Shown here: piece by piece, positions 35,204 to 47,156 of the stretch
Layout of the letters: every line of letters begins with the position of its first letter
Position numbering within the stretch: the first letter of the stretch is position 1
Assembly (NCBI GenBank): GCA_025560025.1
Contig: CP048486.1
Location: 1,328,501-1,392,500 of the forward strand
Length of the DNA stretch: 64,000 bases
Direction of reading: 5' to 3'
DNA from: Agrobacterium tumefaciens
Lineage (GTDB): Bacteria > Pseudomonadota > Alphaproteobacteria > Rhizobiales > Rhizobiaceae
Made by a program: the position numbers and the translations under genes
The notes under the pieces: generated by a model
The model's input: the letters and a program-made list of their open reading frames with translations, nothing else
Told to the model about the DNA's origin: nothing
Databases searched by the model: none

Positions 35204-36412
35204 ATGCGCAAGAGTATTCTTTTATCCACGGCCATGGTCCTAGCCGCGGGCACCGCCGCTTATGCCGCCGAGATTTCCGACGGCAAGGTCAAGATCGGCA
35301 TCCTGAACGACCAGTCGGGCGTCTATGCCAATTTCGGCGGCAAATATTCTTACGAGGCCGCGAAGATGGCGGTCGAGGATTTCGGCGGCAAGGTGCTCAA
35401 TGCGCCGGTGGAAGTGGTGACCGCCGACCACCAGAACAAGGCGGATGTCGCCTCCAATATCGCCCGCCAATGGTACGACACCGAACAGGTCGATTCGATC
35501 ATGGAATTGACGTCGTCCTCGGTGGGCCTCGCCGTACAGGCGCTTTCCAAGGACAAGAAGAAGATTACCGTCAATACGGGTGCGGCAACCACCGAGCTGA
35601 CGGGCAAACAATGCAGCCCCTATGGTTTCCATTGGGCCTATGACACCTATTCGCTGGCAGTCGGCACCGGCGGCGCGCTTGTCAAGCAGGGCGGCGACAG
35701 CTGGTTCTTCCTGACCGCAGACTATGCCTTCGGTTATTCGCTGGAAGAAAACACCGGCAATTTCGTCAAGGCCAATGGCGGCAAGGTGCTGGGTTCCGTG
35801 CGCCATCCGCTGGCCACGACGGATTATTCCTCCTTCCTGCTGCAGGCGCAGTCTTCGGGCGCGAAGGTCATAGGCCTTGCCAATGCCGGTCTCGATACCT
35901 CCAACGCCATCAAGCAGGCGGCCGAATTCGGTATCGTGGCGGGCGGCCAGCGGCTTGCGGCGCTTCTCTTCACGCTTGCCGAAGTCCACGGCCTCGGTCT
36001 GGAAGCGGCTCAAGGGTTGACGCTGACGGAAGGTTTTTATTGGGACCGCGACGATGAATCGCGCAAGTTCGGTGAACGTTTCAAGGAACGCACTGGCGCC
36101 ATGCCGAACATGGTTCATGCCGGCACTTACTCTGCCGTGCTGCACTACCTGAAGGCCATCGAAAAGGCCGGTACGGATGATGCCGATGCCGTCGCCAAGG
36201 CCATGAAGGAAATGCCGGTCAACGACGTTTTCTCGAAGGACGGCCGTGTGGCCGCCAATGGCCGCATGATCCACGACATGTATCTCATGGAAGTGAAGAA
36301 GCCGGAGGAAAGCAAGCAGCCGTGGGATTATTACAAGGTACTTGCCACCATCCCCGGCAAGGAAGCCTTCATGGACCCCGCAAAGAGCGGTTGCCCGCTG
36401 GTAACGCAGTAA
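35204..36412 (+). CDS. Periplasmic substrate-binding protein, branched-chain amino-acid (HAAT) type
   Basis: 402 residues with signal peptide MRKSILLSTAMVLAAGTAAYA ending at AYA-AEIS. The mature part has the type I periplasmic fold of LivJ/urea/aromatic-acid binding proteins (VKIGILNDQSGVYANFGGK, then YDTEQVDSIMELTSSSVGLA). GGGAGGAGAAG before the ATG is a strong ribosome binding site. First gene of a transporter operon followed by alcohol and ketone-body enzymes, so the ligand is more likely an organic acid or alcohol than leucine. The true ligand is not known. Confidence 0.85.
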   Translation: MRKSILLSTAMVLAAGTAAYAAEISDGKVKIGILNDQSGVYANFGGKYSYEAAKMAVEDFGGKVLNAPVEVVTADHQNKADVASNIARQWYDTEQVDSIMELTSSSVGLAVQALSKDKKKITVNTGAATTELTGKQCSPYGFHWAYDTYSLAVGTGGALVKQGGDSWFFLTADYAFGYSLEENTGNFVKANGGKVLGSVRHPLATTDYSSFLLQAQSSGAKVIGLANAGLDTSNAIKQAAEFGIVAGGQRLAALLFTLAEVHGLGLEAAQGLTLTEGFYWDRDDESRKFGERFKERTGAMPNMVHAGTYSAVLHYLKAIEKAGTDDADAVAKAMKEMPVNDVFSKDGRVAANGRMIHDMYLMEVKKPEESKQPWDYYKVLATIPGKEAFMDPAKSGCPLVTQ

Positions 36413-36437
36413 AGAAGAATAAAAAGGGGAAAGCTTG

Positions 36438-37223
36438 ATGACGATCGCTCCCGCCCTTGCCGGGCAGGCCGAACCTCGCGTCGTTCTTTCGGCGCGCGGT
36501 CTCTCCAAGACCTTCGGCGCATTCGCGGCCGTGAAAAACGTCGATCTCGACGTCCACCATGCCCGCGTGCATGCGCTTATCGGTCCGAACGGTGCCGGCA
36601 AAACCACGGTCTTCAACCTGTTGACCAAGTTTCTCCAGCCGACAGGCGGGGCGATCACCTTCATGGGAACGGACATAACAAGGACGCCGCCGGACAAGGT
36701 GGCGCGTCTCGGCCTCGTCAGGTCTTTCCAGATATCGGCGGTGTTTCCGCATCTGACGGTTCTGGAAAACGTGCGGGTGGCGTTGCAGCGGCCCAACAGC
36801 CTTGCAACGCAGTTCTGGCTGCCGCTCTCCTCGCTCGACAGGCTGAACGCCCGCGCCGAGGAGCTGATCGCCATGGTCGGCCTGACACGAGAAAAACATG
36901 CGCTTGCGGCCGATCTTTCTTACGGCCGCAAGCGGGTCCTCGAAATCGCCACCACGCTGGCGCTCGATCCGAAGGTTCTGCTGCTCGATGAACCGATGGC
37001 AGGCATGGGCGGCGAGGATGTCGCCCACGTCGCCGAACTCATCCGTGAGGTGGCAAAGACACGCGCGGTGCTGATGGTCGAACACAATCTGAAAGTCGTG
37101 GCCGATATTTGCCACCACGTCACGGTCCTGCAACGCGGTGAAATTCTGGCGGAGGGCGATTATGCCGCTGTTGCCGCCGATCCGCGTGTGCGCACGGCCT
37201 ATATGGGCACGGAGGAGGCTTGA
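36438..37223 (+). CDS. LivG-like ABC transporter ATPase
   Basis: 261 residues from ATG at 36438 (AGGGGAAAGC upstream; a TTG lies directly before it). Walker A GPNGAGKTTVFN, signature LSYGRKRVLEIA (Tyr in place of the second Ser/Gly position, common in LivG) and Walker B VLLLDEPMAGMGGED. Partner of the following LivF-like ATPase, one base beyond its stop. Confidence 0.9.
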   Translation: MTIAPALAGQAEPRVVLSARGLSKTFGAFAAVKNVDLDVHHARVHALIGPNGAGKTTVFNLLTKFLQPTGGAITFMGTDITRTPPDKVARLGLVRSFQISAVFPHLTVLENVRVALQRPNSLATQFWLPLSSLDRLNARAEELIAMVGLTREKHALAADLSYGRKRVLEIATTLALDPKVLLLDEPMAGMGGEDVAHVAELIREVAKTRAVLMVEHNLKVVADICHHVTVLQRGEILAEGDYAAVAADPRVRTAYMGTEEA

Positions 37224-37224
37224 T

Positions 37225-37926
37225 ATGGCGGCAATGCTCGAAGTCTCCAACCTGAAATCCTGGTATGGCGAAAGCCAGGCGCTGCACGGTGTCGATCTGA
37301 CGGTCGGCGAGGGTGAAACCATCACCATTCTCGGCCGCAACGGCGTGGGGAAGACCACGACGCTGCGCACCATCATGGGCATCATCCGCAACCGCAAGGG
37401 TTCCATCAAGCTCGGCGGCAAGGATATGATGCCGGTGCCGCTGCATCGAACTGCGAAATACGGCCTTGGTTTCGTGCCGGAAGAGCGCGGCATCTTCGCG
37501 ACGCTGAGCGTCGAGGAAAATCTGAAGCTGCCGCCCGTCGTCGCATCCGGCGGCATGACTCTCGATGAGATATACGAGCTGTTTCCCAATCTTTATGAAC
37601 GTCGGGCGAGCCCCGGCACGAAGCTCTCCGGTGGCGAGCAGCAGATGCTGGCCATGGCGCGCATCCTGCGCACCGGGGTGAAGGTGCTGCTGCTTGATGA
37701 ACCGACCGAGGGACTTGCCCCTGTTATCGTCCAGCGCATCGGCGAGGTGCTGAAGACACTGAAGAGCCGCGGCATGACCGTGGTTCTGGTCGAGCAGAAT
37801 TTCCGTTTCGCCAGCCGCATCGCCGACCGCTTCTACCTGATGGATCATGGCCAGATGGTCGGCAATTTTCCGGTGGGCGAGCTTTCCGGCCGCATGGGCG
37901 AACTCAACAAGGTGCTGGGGGTTTAA
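37225..37926 (+). CDS. LivF-like ABC transporter ATPase
   Basis: 233 residues from ATG at 37225 (GGAGGAGGCTTGAT upstream). Walker A GRNGVGKTTTLRT, signature LSGGEQQMLAMARIL, Walker B VLLLDEPTEGLAP. An earlier in-frame start lies inside the preceding ATPase gene and is rejected. Confidence 0.9.
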   Translation: MAAMLEVSNLKSWYGESQALHGVDLTVGEGETITILGRNGVGKTTTLRTIMGIIRNRKGSIKLGGKDMMPVPLHRTAKYGLGFVPEERGIFATLSVEENLKLPPVVASGGMTLDEIYELFPNLYERRASPGTKLSGGEQQMLAMARILRTGVKVLLLDEPTEGLAPVIVQRIGEVLKTLKSRGMTVVLVEQNFRFASRIADRFYLMDHGQMVGNFPVGELSGRMGELNKVLGV

Positions 37927-37928
37927 CG

Positions 37929-38816
37929 ATGACGATGATCTTCGGCGTTCCAATTCAGGCACTGCTCGGGCAATTGCTGATCGGCCTCATCAACGGTTCG
38001 TTTTATGCCCTGCTGTCGCTTGGCCTTGCCGTCATTTTCGGCCTGTTGCGTGTCATCAATTTTGCGCATGGCGCGCAATATATGCTCGGCGCTTTTGTGG
38101 CCTTCCTCGGCCTGCAATATTTCGGCATCAATTTCTGGGTGGCGCTGGTGGTGACGCCGCTTGTCGTGGCGCTTCTCGGTGCGATCGTCGAACGTCTCAT
38201 GCTGTCACGGCTTTACGATCTCGATCCGCTTTATGGGCTGCTCTTCACTTTCGGCCTGGCGCTGGTGGTGGAAGGCACGTTCCGCTGGCTTTATGGCGCT
38301 GCGGGCCAACCCTATTCGGTTCCGCCGCAGCTTGCCGGCGGCACCAATCTCGGCTTCATGTTCCTGCCGAACTACCGCGCTTTCGTCGTCGTCATTTCGC
38401 TGGTCGCCTGCATTGCGACATGGGCGCTGATCGAAAAAACAAGACTCGGCTCCTATCTGCGGGCCGCGACGGAAAACCCGACGCTGGTGCAGGCTTTCGG
38501 CATCAACGTGCCGGTACTGCTGACGCTGACCTACGCGCTGGGTGCCGGCCTTGCAGGCTTCACCGGCGTGCTGGCGGCGCCCATCTATCAGGTCTCGCCG
38601 CTGATGGGCACCAACCTCATCATCGTCGTTTTTGCCGTGGTCGTGGTTGGCGGCATGGGGTCGATCATGGGTGCCATTGTCACCGGTTACATGCTCGGCA
38701 TTGCGGAGGGCCTTACCAAGGTGTTCTACCCGGAAGCCTCCAACATCGTCATTTTCGTCATCATGGCCTTTGTGCTGCTCATCCGCCCCGCCGGACTTTT
38801 CGGAAAGGACGCCTGA
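37929..38816 (+). CDS. LivH-like ABC transporter permease
   Basis: 295 residues, eight or so membrane segments. N-terminus QALLGQLLIGLINGSFYALL and the FGLLRVINFAHGAQYMLGAF motif are typical of LivH; the cytosolic coupling loop is around RAATENPTLVQAFGINV. Two bases after livF-like stop. Confidence 0.9.
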   Translation: MTMIFGVPIQALLGQLLIGLINGSFYALLSLGLAVIFGLLRVINFAHGAQYMLGAFVAFLGLQYFGINFWVALVVTPLVVALLGAIVERLMLSRLYDLDPLYGLLFTFGLALVVEGTFRWLYGAAGQPYSVPPQLAGGTNLGFMFLPNYRAFVVVISLVACIATWALIEKTRLGSYLRAATENPTLVQAFGINVPVLLTLTYALGAGLAGFTGVLAAPIYQVSPLMGTNLIIVVFAVVVVGGMGSIMGAIVTGYMLGIAEGLTKVFYPEASNIVIFVIMAFVLLIRPAGLFGKDA

Positions 38817-38817
38817 T

Positions 38818-39825
38818 ATGTCCAAAGCCACCCATAGCCCCACCGCCGGAGCAATGCCGCAGACGGAGGTTTCGACGACTGCCGGCACCATCAAGACCGT
38901 GCTTATTCTCGCAGGGCTTGCCGTTCTCATCGCCGCGCCGATGTTCGTTTATCCGATCTTTCTGATGAAGCTGCTGTGCTTTGCGCTGTTTGCCTGCGCC
39001 TTCAACCTCCTGATCGGTTACACGGGCCTTCTGTCCTTCGGCCATGCCGCGTTTTTCGGCGGTGCAGCCTATTTCACCGCCTATTCGGTGAAAGAATGGG
39101 GCGTGACGCCGGAGATCGGCCTTGTCATCGGCATGGCGGGTGCGGCGCTGCTCGGTCTTGTCATCGGCTTTTTCGCCATCCGCCGCCAGGGCATCTATTT
39201 CGCCATGATCACGCTGGCGCTGTCGCAGATGTTTTATTTCTTCTGCCTTCAGGCGCCGTTCACCCATGGTGAGGATGGCTTGCAGGGCGTGCCGCGCGGC
39301 CATCTCTTCGGCCTTCTCGATCTCAACGCGCCGCTCAACATCTATTATACGGTGCTGGCCGCCTTTGTGTTGGCGCTTCTGGTCATCTGGCGTTTCGTCA
39401 ACTCGCCCTTCGGCATGATCCTGAAATCGATCCGCGAAAACGAGCAACGCGCCATTTCGCTGGGCTACAGCGTGCAGCGCTACAAGCTCGGTGCTTTCGT
39501 GATGTCGGCGACGCTGGCCGGTCTTGCGGGCGGTCTGAAGGCGCTGGTCTTCCAGTTCGCAACGCTGACGGATGTGACCTGGCAGATGTCCGGCGAAGTA
39601 ATCCTGATGACGCTGCTCGGCGGCATCGGCACCATGATTGGCCCGATTTTTGGCGCGGGCCTTGTCGTCACCCTGCAAAACTATCTCGCGACATCGGATT
39701 TCCCGGTTACCATCATTACCGGCCTCGTTTTCATGGCCTGCGTTCTGGTGTTCCGACGGGGTCTTATCGGCGAATTCTACGCGTCGCGGCTTGGGAGAAA
39801 ACTCGGCTTCCAGCACCGCGGCTAA
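38818..39825 (+). CDS. LivM-like ABC transporter permease
   Basis: 335 residues from ATG at 38818, with cytosolic N-terminal 20-30 residues then about eight to ten helices. Characteristic motifs are CAFNLLIGYTGLLSFGHAAFFG, FFAIRRQGIYFAMITLALSQ and the coupling loop SIRENEQRAISLGYSVQRYK. Completes the transporter; a 75-base gap separates it from the GMC enzyme. Confidence 0.9.
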   Translation: MSKATHSPTAGAMPQTEVSTTAGTIKTVLILAGLAVLIAAPMFVYPIFLMKLLCFALFACAFNLLIGYTGLLSFGHAAFFGGAAYFTAYSVKEWGVTPEIGLVIGMAGAALLGLVIGFFAIRRQGIYFAMITLALSQMFYFFCLQAPFTHGEDGLQGVPRGHLFGLLDLNAPLNIYYTVLAAFVLALLVIWRFVNSPFGMILKSIRENEQRAISLGYSVQRYKLGAFVMSATLAGLAGGLKALVFQFATLTDVTWQMSGEVILMTLLGGIGTMIGPIFGAGLVVTLQNYLATSDFPVTIITGLVFMACVLVFRRGLIGEFYASRLGRKLGFQHRG

Positions 39826-39900
39826 ACATTTTTTGAAAACACTGGAAAGGCCTCCCCCGCGTCCGGGACGACGCGGCAAGGGCGGCGTATGGAGAAGAGT

Positions 39901-41496
39901 ATGGGCGAATATGACTATATCGTCATCGGAGCGGGGAGTGCCGGATGCGTTCTCGCCAACCGCCTTTCGAAAGATCCGAACAACCGCGTGCTGCTGCTGG
40001 AAGCGGGCGGCAACGATAATTACCACTGGATCCATATTCCGGTCGGTTATCTCTATTGCATCAACAATCCGCGCACCGACTGGTGTTTCAAGACGGCGGA
40101 AGAGCCGGGGCTCAACGGCCGCTCGCTGATCTATCCGCGCGGCAAGGTGCTTGGCGGCTGCTCCTCCATCAACGGCATGATCTATATGCGCGGCCAGGCG
40201 CGCGATTACGATATGTGGCGGCAGCTCGGCTGCGAGGGCTGGGGATGGAACGATATCCTGCCCTATTTCCTGAAGTCGGAAGACTTTTATCGCGGCAAGA
40301 ACGAGATGCATTCCGCCGGCGGCGAATGGCGCGTGGAAAAGGCCCGTGTGCGCTGGGATGTGCTGGATGCTTTCCAGAAGGCGGCGGGCGAGGCGGGCAT
40401 TCCCACGACCGATGATTTCAACCGGGGCGACAATGAGGGTGCCGGTTATTTCGACGTCAACCAGCGGGCGGGCTGGCGCTGGAACACGGCGAAAGCCTTC
40501 CTGAAACCGGCGCTTGGCCGCAAGAACCTGACGGTTCTGACCAAGGCCCATGTCAAGCGCCTGATCATCGAAGAAGGCCGTGTTACCGGCGTCGAGTTTC
40601 ACCATGACGGCGTCTTGAAAACGATGCGGGCTCGGCGTGAGACGGTGCTGTCCGCCGGTGCCATTGGCTCGCCGCATATTCTGGAGCTTTCCGGCGTTGG
40701 CCGTGGCGATGTGTTGCAGGCGGCCGGTATCGACACAGTAGCGGAGGTTCAGGGTGTGGGTGAAAATCTGCAGGACCATCTGCAACTGCGCATGGTCTAT
40801 AAGGTCTCCGGCGTCCTGACGCTGAATGAAAGGGCTTCCACCCTGTTCGGCAAGGCGCGGATCGGCCTCGAATATGCACTGACGCGCTCCGGGCCGATGT
40901 CGATGGCGCCGAGCCAGCTCGGTGTCTTCACCCGTTCGTCACCCGAGAAGGAAACCGCTGATCTGGAATATCATGTCCAGCCGGTTTCACTCGACAAGTT
41001 CGGCGATCCGGTTCACACTTTTCCGGCCATTACCGCAAGTGTCTGCAATCTGCGGCCGGAAAGCCGGGGCTCAGTGCATGTGAAAGGACCGGATTTCGCC
41101 ATGCAACCGGAAATCCGCCCGAACTATCTTTCCACCGAAGGCGACCGCCAGGTGGCCATCGATTCCATGCGGCTGACGCGCCGCATCGTCGCCCAGCCGG
41201 CCTTTGCGCGGTTCAAGCCGCAGGAATACAAGCCGGGTCCCTCCTTCGAAAACGACAATGATCTTGCAAAGGCCGCGGGCGATATCGGCACCACCATCTT
41301 TCACCCCGTCGGCACGCTGCGCATGGGGTCGGATATGGAAAGCGTGGTCGATGCGCGGCTGAAATTCCGCCGGCTCGCCGGGTTGCGCGTCGCCGATGCA
41401 TCAGTGATGCCGCGTATCACATCCGGAAATACCAATTCCCCGACGATCATGATTGCCGAAAAGGCCGCCGACATGATCCTTGCGGATAATCGCTGA
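39901..41496 (+). CDS. GMC family FAD-dependent alcohol/choline dehydrogenase-like oxidoreductase
   Basis: 531 residues from ATG at 39901 (GGAGAAGAGT upstream; another ATG at 39889 in frame). FAD motif [23 protein letters not shown] signature 1 [18 protein letters not shown], signature 2 [17 protein letters not shown], and the C-terminal catalytic His in [12 protein letters not shown] with Asn in [13 protein letters not shown]. Closest groups are choline, alkanol and polyethylene-glycol dehydrogenases. It probably oxidises an alcohol brought in by the adjacent transporter. Confidence 0.88.
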   Translation: MGEYDYIVIGAGSAGCVLANRLSKDPNNRVLLLEAGGNDNYHWIHIPVGYLYCINNPRTDWCFKTAEEPGLNGRSLIYPRGKVLGGCSSINGMIYMRGQARDYDMWRQLGCEGWGWNDILPYFLKSEDFYRGKNEMHSAGGEWRVEKARVRWDVLDAFQKAAGEAGIPTTDDFNRGDNEGAGYFDVNQRAGWRWNTAKAFLKPALGRKNLTVLTKAHVKRLIIEEGRVTGVEFHHDGVLKTMRARRETVLSAGAIGSPHILELSGVGRGDVLQAAGIDTVAEVQGVGENLQDHLQLRMVYKVSGVLTLNERASTLFGKARIGLEYALTRSGPMSMAPSQLGVFTRSSPEKETADLEYHVQPVSLDKFGDPVHTFPAITASVCNLRPESRGSVHVKGPDFAMQPEIRPNYLSTEGDRQVAIDSMRLTRRIVAQPAFARFKPQEYKPGPSFENDNDLAKAAGDIGTTIFHPVGTLRMGSDMESVVDARLKFRRLAGLRVADASVMPRITSGNTNSPTIMIAEKAADMILADNR

Positions 41497-41509
41497 AAGG
41501 AGCGCTCCG

Positions 41510-42390
41510 ATGAAGACCGTCGCTTTTATCGGGCTGGGACATATGGGCCTGCCCATGGCCGCCAATCTCGTCAAGGCCGGATATGCCGTCAGGGGTCACG
41601 ATCTTTCCGAAGCCTGCCGCGCGGCGGCGAGAGAGGCGGGCATTCCCGTTGCCGCGGATTCCGCCGAGGCCATCGAAGCGGCTGACGTGATCATCACCAT
41701 GCTGCCGAAGGGCGAACATGTCGTGTCGGTCTATGGCGATCTGGTTCGGAAAATCCCTGCTGGAACGCTGCTCATCGATTGCTCGACGGTGGATATGGAA
41801 AGCGCGCTTAAGGCGCATGAACTGGCTGCTTCCGCCGGTTGCCCCTCGGTCGATGCGCCCGTTTCCGGCGGGACGGGCGGGGCTGCGGCGGGCACCCTGA
41901 CCTTCATGTGCGGCGGCGAGGCTGAGGCCTTCTCTGCGGCAAAGCCGGTGCTGGAGGCGATGGGCAAGAAGATCGTGCATTGCGGCAAGGGCGGTAACGG
42001 CCAGGCGGCCAAGATCTGCAACAACATGATCCTCGGCATTTCCATGATCGCCGTTTCCGAAGCCTTCGTGCTGGGCGAAAAACTCGGGCTTTCGCATCAG
42101 GCGCTGTTCGATGTCGCCTCCACCTCCTCCGGGCAATGCTGGTCGCTCACCACCTATTGCCCGGTGCCGGGCCCGGTGCCGACATCGCCCGCCAACAAGG
42201 AATACCATCCCGGATTTGCAGCGGCCCTGATGCTGAAGGATCTGAAGCTTTCGCAGGAGGCCGCGAATGGAGCCGGGGCCTCCACCCCACTCGGTGCGGC
42301 GGCGGCGGCGCTTTACGAGAACTTCGTCGATGAGGGGAGCGGCGGGCGTGATTTTTCCGCCATCGTCGAAATGCTGCGCGGGAGCGAAGC

Positions 42391-42394
<4 letters not shown>
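41510..42394 (+). CDS. mmsB: 3-hydroxyisobutyrate dehydrogenase-like beta-hydroxyacid dehydrogenase
   Basis: 294 residues from ATG at 41510 with AAAGGAGCGCTCCG upstream. Cofactor motif FIGLGHMGLPMAANL, substrate motif DAPVSGGTGGAAAGTLTFM and catalytic lysine in GQAAKICNNM. MmsB oxidises 3-hydroxyisobutyrate to methylmalonate semialdehyde in valine catabolism, but relatives act on other beta-hydroxyacids; context suggests a short hydroxy acid. Overlaps the next start by 4 bases. Confidence 0.85.
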
Positions 42395-44346
<1,952 letters not shown>

Positions 44347-44350
44347 GCCG

Positions 44351-45136
44351 ATGGAGGATCAACCGAAAACCGTGCTCGTCACGGGTTCCACCAGCGGCAT
44401 CGGGCTCGCCATCGCCAAACGTTTCGCCGAGGCGGGGTATCTGGTTGCGGTGCATGGCATAGAGACGGCCGAGGAGGCGACGCAGGCGCTGGAGGCGGTC
44501 GCGAAGGTGGCGCGGCACAGGCCGGTCTATTTTGCCGCCAACCTCGCCAATTATGATGAAAGCGCCCATCTGCCGGAAACCGTCATCGCCGAATTCGGTC
44601 ATATTGACGTCCTCGTCAATAATGCCGGCATCCAGAAAGTCGCGCCGATCGACGAGTTCGATTTTGCCGATTTCTCCCACATTGTCGCTATCTCGCTCGA
44701 CAGTGCCTTTCATACGATCCGTGCGGCTTTGCCGGGCATGAAGGAAAGGGGTTGGGGCCGCATCGTCAACATCGCTTCCGCGCACGGCCTGCGTGCTTCG
44801 CCCTTCAAGGGACCCTATGTGGCGACCAAACATGCAGTGGTGGGCCTGACGAAAAGCGTGGCGCTGGAAGTGGCCGAACTCGGCATCACCTGCAACGCCA
44901 TCTGCCCCGGTTATGTCTGGACGCCGCTTGTCGCCGCCCAGGTTGCCGATCAGGCGCGTGTGCATGGCATGAGCGAGGAGGATGTGGTGAAAAAGGTGAT
45001 GCTTGCGCCGCAGCCGACCAGGCGGTTTGTGCAACCGGAAGAAGTGGCGGAAATGGCGCTTTATCTCTCCGGCGATATGGCGCGCTCCATCACCGGCACC
45101 ACCATCTCCATCGATGGCGGCTGGACCGCGAAATAA
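44351..45136 (+). CDS. bdhA: 3-hydroxybutyrate dehydrogenase
   Basis: 261-residue SDR enzyme. NAD motif TGSTSGIG, NNAGIQKVAPI, catalytic Ser in NIASAHGL and Tyr-Lys in YVATKHAVVGLTK, and the BdhA-typical CPGYVWTPL. Interconverts 3-hydroxybutyrate and acetoacetate. Four bases after the acetoacetyl-CoA synthetase stop, so the pair converts 3-hydroxybutyrate to acetoacetyl-CoA. Confidence 0.92.
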   Translation: MEDQPKTVLVTGSTSGIGLAIAKRFAEAGYLVAVHGIETAEEATQALEAVAKVARHRPVYFAANLANYDESAHLPETVIAEFGHIDVLVNNAGIQKVAPIDEFDFADFSHIVAISLDSAFHTIRAALPGMKERGWGRIVNIASAHGLRASPFKGPYVATKHAVVGLTKSVALEVAELGITCNAICPGYVWTPLVAAQVADQARVHGMSEEDVVKKVMLAPQPTRRFVQPEEVAEMALYLSGDMARSITGTTISIDGGWTAK

Positions 45137-45254
45137 TTCTCGTGCACGCGCTTGAAGCGAACCGTCTCATCGGCTTCCGGCATTGTTGAGCGGTTTCAAT
45201 CCTGTATAGTTTTCGTGGACGGCGGAGTCAGCGCCGTGTTCACGGAAAAGCGTC

Positions 45255-46298
45255 ATGATGAACACAGGGTCTTTTGAAGCGCCGCTGGCGCGCTCGCGCT
45301 TCGACACGCGCCAGGTGCCGAAACGCGACGCCATGGGGCTTTGGCGGGATTCGATCAACGTGCTGTTCGATGCCCGGCTGCGTCGCCCGCAGGATGACGG
45401 TTTCTTCGCCAGCGTCGATGCGGCTTTCATCGGCAATGTCGCGCTCGGTCGCACCCAGTCCTCGGCGCAGGATTTCGACCGTTCGCGCCACAAGCTTGCC
45501 CGCGACGGCATGGACGGTTTTCTCCTGCAATTCTACGCCAGCGGACAAAGCATGTCGCGGCGTGGATCGGGCGAGACCGCGGGCCCCGGCGACCTCTATC
45601 TCATCGATATGGCGCAACCGTTGGCCACTGCGACGACAGACCATGACCATCTCAGCCTCGTCGTGCCGCGCCGGCTGCTGGAAGGCAGGCTTGTCGGTTC
45701 CGGCAATCATCATGAACGTGTGCTGCCGGCCGGTCTGCCGCTGGTATCGCTGCTGCGCGAAACGATGACGAGCATCTATCGTCATTTCGACGTGATGAAC
45801 GCCAGTGAAGGCGCAGCCACGGTCTCGCCGCTTCTGGACCTTGCCGCAGCCGCCATCAACAATCATGTCGGGCACGACAATGCGCAGGGCGTGCAGCGGG
45901 CGCTCCGGGCATCCATCAGGCGCTATATCGACAATCACCTTCTCGATCCGGCCCTGTCGGTGGAAAGGGTCATGGGCGAATTCGGCGTATCACGGCGCAC
46001 CGTCTATCGGCTTTTCGAGCCGCTGGGCGGGTTTTCGGCCTGCATCACCCATCGGCGTCTCGAACGTGCAATGGATTTCCTGCGGGCACCGCAATCGGCA
46101 CATATGACGATTGCCGAGGTGGCGGCGTCTTATGGTTTCACCAATCCGGAAAATTTCAGCCGCGTCTTCAAGAAGACCTTCGGTCTTTCGCCGCGCCAGA
46201 TGCGCCATTTCGCGTCGGAAAGCCGTGACGTCACGTCGGATATTCTGAAGCCTGATAGTGCGGAATGGACACGCTGGATCGTGCAGCTCGGCCGCTGA
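45255..46298 (+). CDS. AraC family transcriptional regulator
   Basis: 347 residues. The N-terminal 200 residues form an AraC-binding-like (PF14525-type) sensor part; the C-terminal part (about 215-330) has two helix-turn-helix units (LSVERVMGEFGVSRRTVYRLF and the region TIAEVAASYGFTNPENFSRVFKKTFG). It follows the bdhA gene by 118 bases on the same strand and is the likely regulator of the transporter and dehydrogenase genes before it. Start may be 45255 or the adjacent ATG at 45258. Confidence 0.88.
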   Translation: MMNTGSFEAPLARSRFDTRQVPKRDAMGLWRDSINVLFDARLRRPQDDGFFASVDAAFIGNVALGRTQSSAQDFDRSRHKLARDGMDGFLLQFYASGQSMSRRGSGETAGPGDLYLIDMAQPLATATTDHDHLSLVVPRRLLEGRLVGSGNHHERVLPAGLPLVSLLRETMTSIYRHFDVMNASEGAATVSPLLDLAAAAINNHVGHDNAQGVQRALRASIRRYIDNHLLDPALSVERVMGEFGVSRRTVYRLFEPLGGFSACITHRRLERAMDFLRAPQSAHMTIAEVAASYGFTNPENFSRVFKKTFGLSPRQMRHFASESRDVTSDILKPDSAEWTRWIVQLGR

Positions 46299-46800
46299 TC
46301 ACGCTTTGCCGAGCTCTATCTGACACTTTATGACGGTTTGTTGGCACAATTCGACCATTCGCTGCGGTTGCGTCGCAACGGGGATGTGCGACTCGTCCAG
46401 ACGTGCCAAACAAGGGGAAGTTATTTTATCGATATATTGCCTGACAATCATGATGTTGAGAATTCCTGCTTTTCTGGACCTTTGGCGTGGATGGCGCCAT
46501 GCGGTTAAAAGATACCTTTCCTTTTCCGGCACCCGCTTTCATGCGGGAACATTGCCCCCGCCGTCGGCGAATTCCGATAACCCGCCAGACGATATCCGGG
46601 AAACGGATGGCGGTGGAACACGCCTGCCGGTCTCCTGGCTCGGCCTCGGGCAAAGCTTCAGCGCGGTGGATGTGGCAGAGGATGAGCGCGCGGAGAGGCC
46701 CCGTTTGCCGGCCGAGTGCGGTTAAAGTCGTTCTCCGGCGATCTGGAACAAAACCCTGACCCAGGGGATTAAATCTGCAGGGTTACAGGGAGTGAAAGAC
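46299..46800 (+). other. 502-base gap with one weak candidate gene (46450-46725)
   Basis: Between the AraC gene and the small membrane protein. The only reasonable frame is 46450-46725, 91 codons starting MMLRIPAFLDLW; GC at third positions is high only in its second half, no ribosome binding site is clear, and no family is recognised. The first 150 bases are AT-richer and hold nothing recognisable. The last 60 hold a sigma-EcfG-like promoter. Confidence 0.4.
46745..46770 (+). promoter_or_regulatory. Sigma-EcfG-like promoter before the small membrane protein
   Basis: GGAAC at 46745-46749, 19 bases, TT at 46769-46770, about 30 bases before the ATG at 46801. The spacing is at the upper end of the GGAAC-N18/19-TT consensus and the -10 lacks the usual GTT, so it is weaker than the others. 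Confidence 0.45.
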
Positions 46801-47052
46801 ATGGCCAGAGAAAATGCCCACTATCTCGACGGTCGGGATTCCCCGAAAAGCGAGACGGCAACACGGGCACGGCAAGGGTCCCAGGGACGGCCGGTGCTTG
46901 TCATTTTGATTGTCAGTGTACTTCTTGCGCTGGTGGTTTGGGCCGTCGTCGAATATTCGGTTTTCGAGCCTGATGAGAACCGGCCGCAAAATTCCCAGAT
47001 GGAGACCTCACCTGCCCCGCAGGGCTCGACCGGCGCGTCGCAAAACCCATGA
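46801..47052 (+). CDS. Small single-helix membrane protein, unknown function
   Basis: 83 residues: a charged, polar N-terminus of about 30 residues, one hydrophobic helix (VLVILIVSVLLALVVWAVVE, residues about 32-51), then a polar Pro/Ser/Gln-rich C-terminal tail. Predicted to be inserted once in the membrane. AGGGAG lies nine bases before the ATG; a GTG three codons earlier is also possible. It precedes glucose dehydrogenase by about 105 bases on the same strand. No family recognised. Confidence 0.65.
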   Translation: MARENAHYLDGRDSPKSETATRARQGSQGRPVLVILIVSVLLALVVWAVVEYSVFEPDENRPQNSQMETSPAPQGSTGASQNP

Positions 47053-47096
47053 CCACCATGCCGTGAAATTTTTCACGACAAATGAATGGTTCTTAT

Positions 47097-47122
47097 GGAA
47101 CCAGATCGCACCCGATTTCATT
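47097..47122 (+). promoter_or_regulatory. Sigma-EcfG-like promoter before gcd
   Basis: GGAAC at 47097-47101, 19 bases, TT at 47121-47122, 34 bases before the gcd start. Fits GGAAC-N19-TT but without the stronger GTT form. Confidence 0.45.
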
Positions 47123-47156
47123 TCACGCAAAGTGACAGGAATCGGGGGTTTCATTC

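Noticed and set aside
38779..40785. 668-codon minus-strand open frame over livM-like and GMC genes
   Set aside because: Spans two well-supported plus-strand genes and the gap between them; no domain is recognisable.
46450..46725. 91-codon possible gene before the small membrane protein
   Set aside because: No clear ribosome binding site or family; kept only as a low-confidence note within the intergenic entry.
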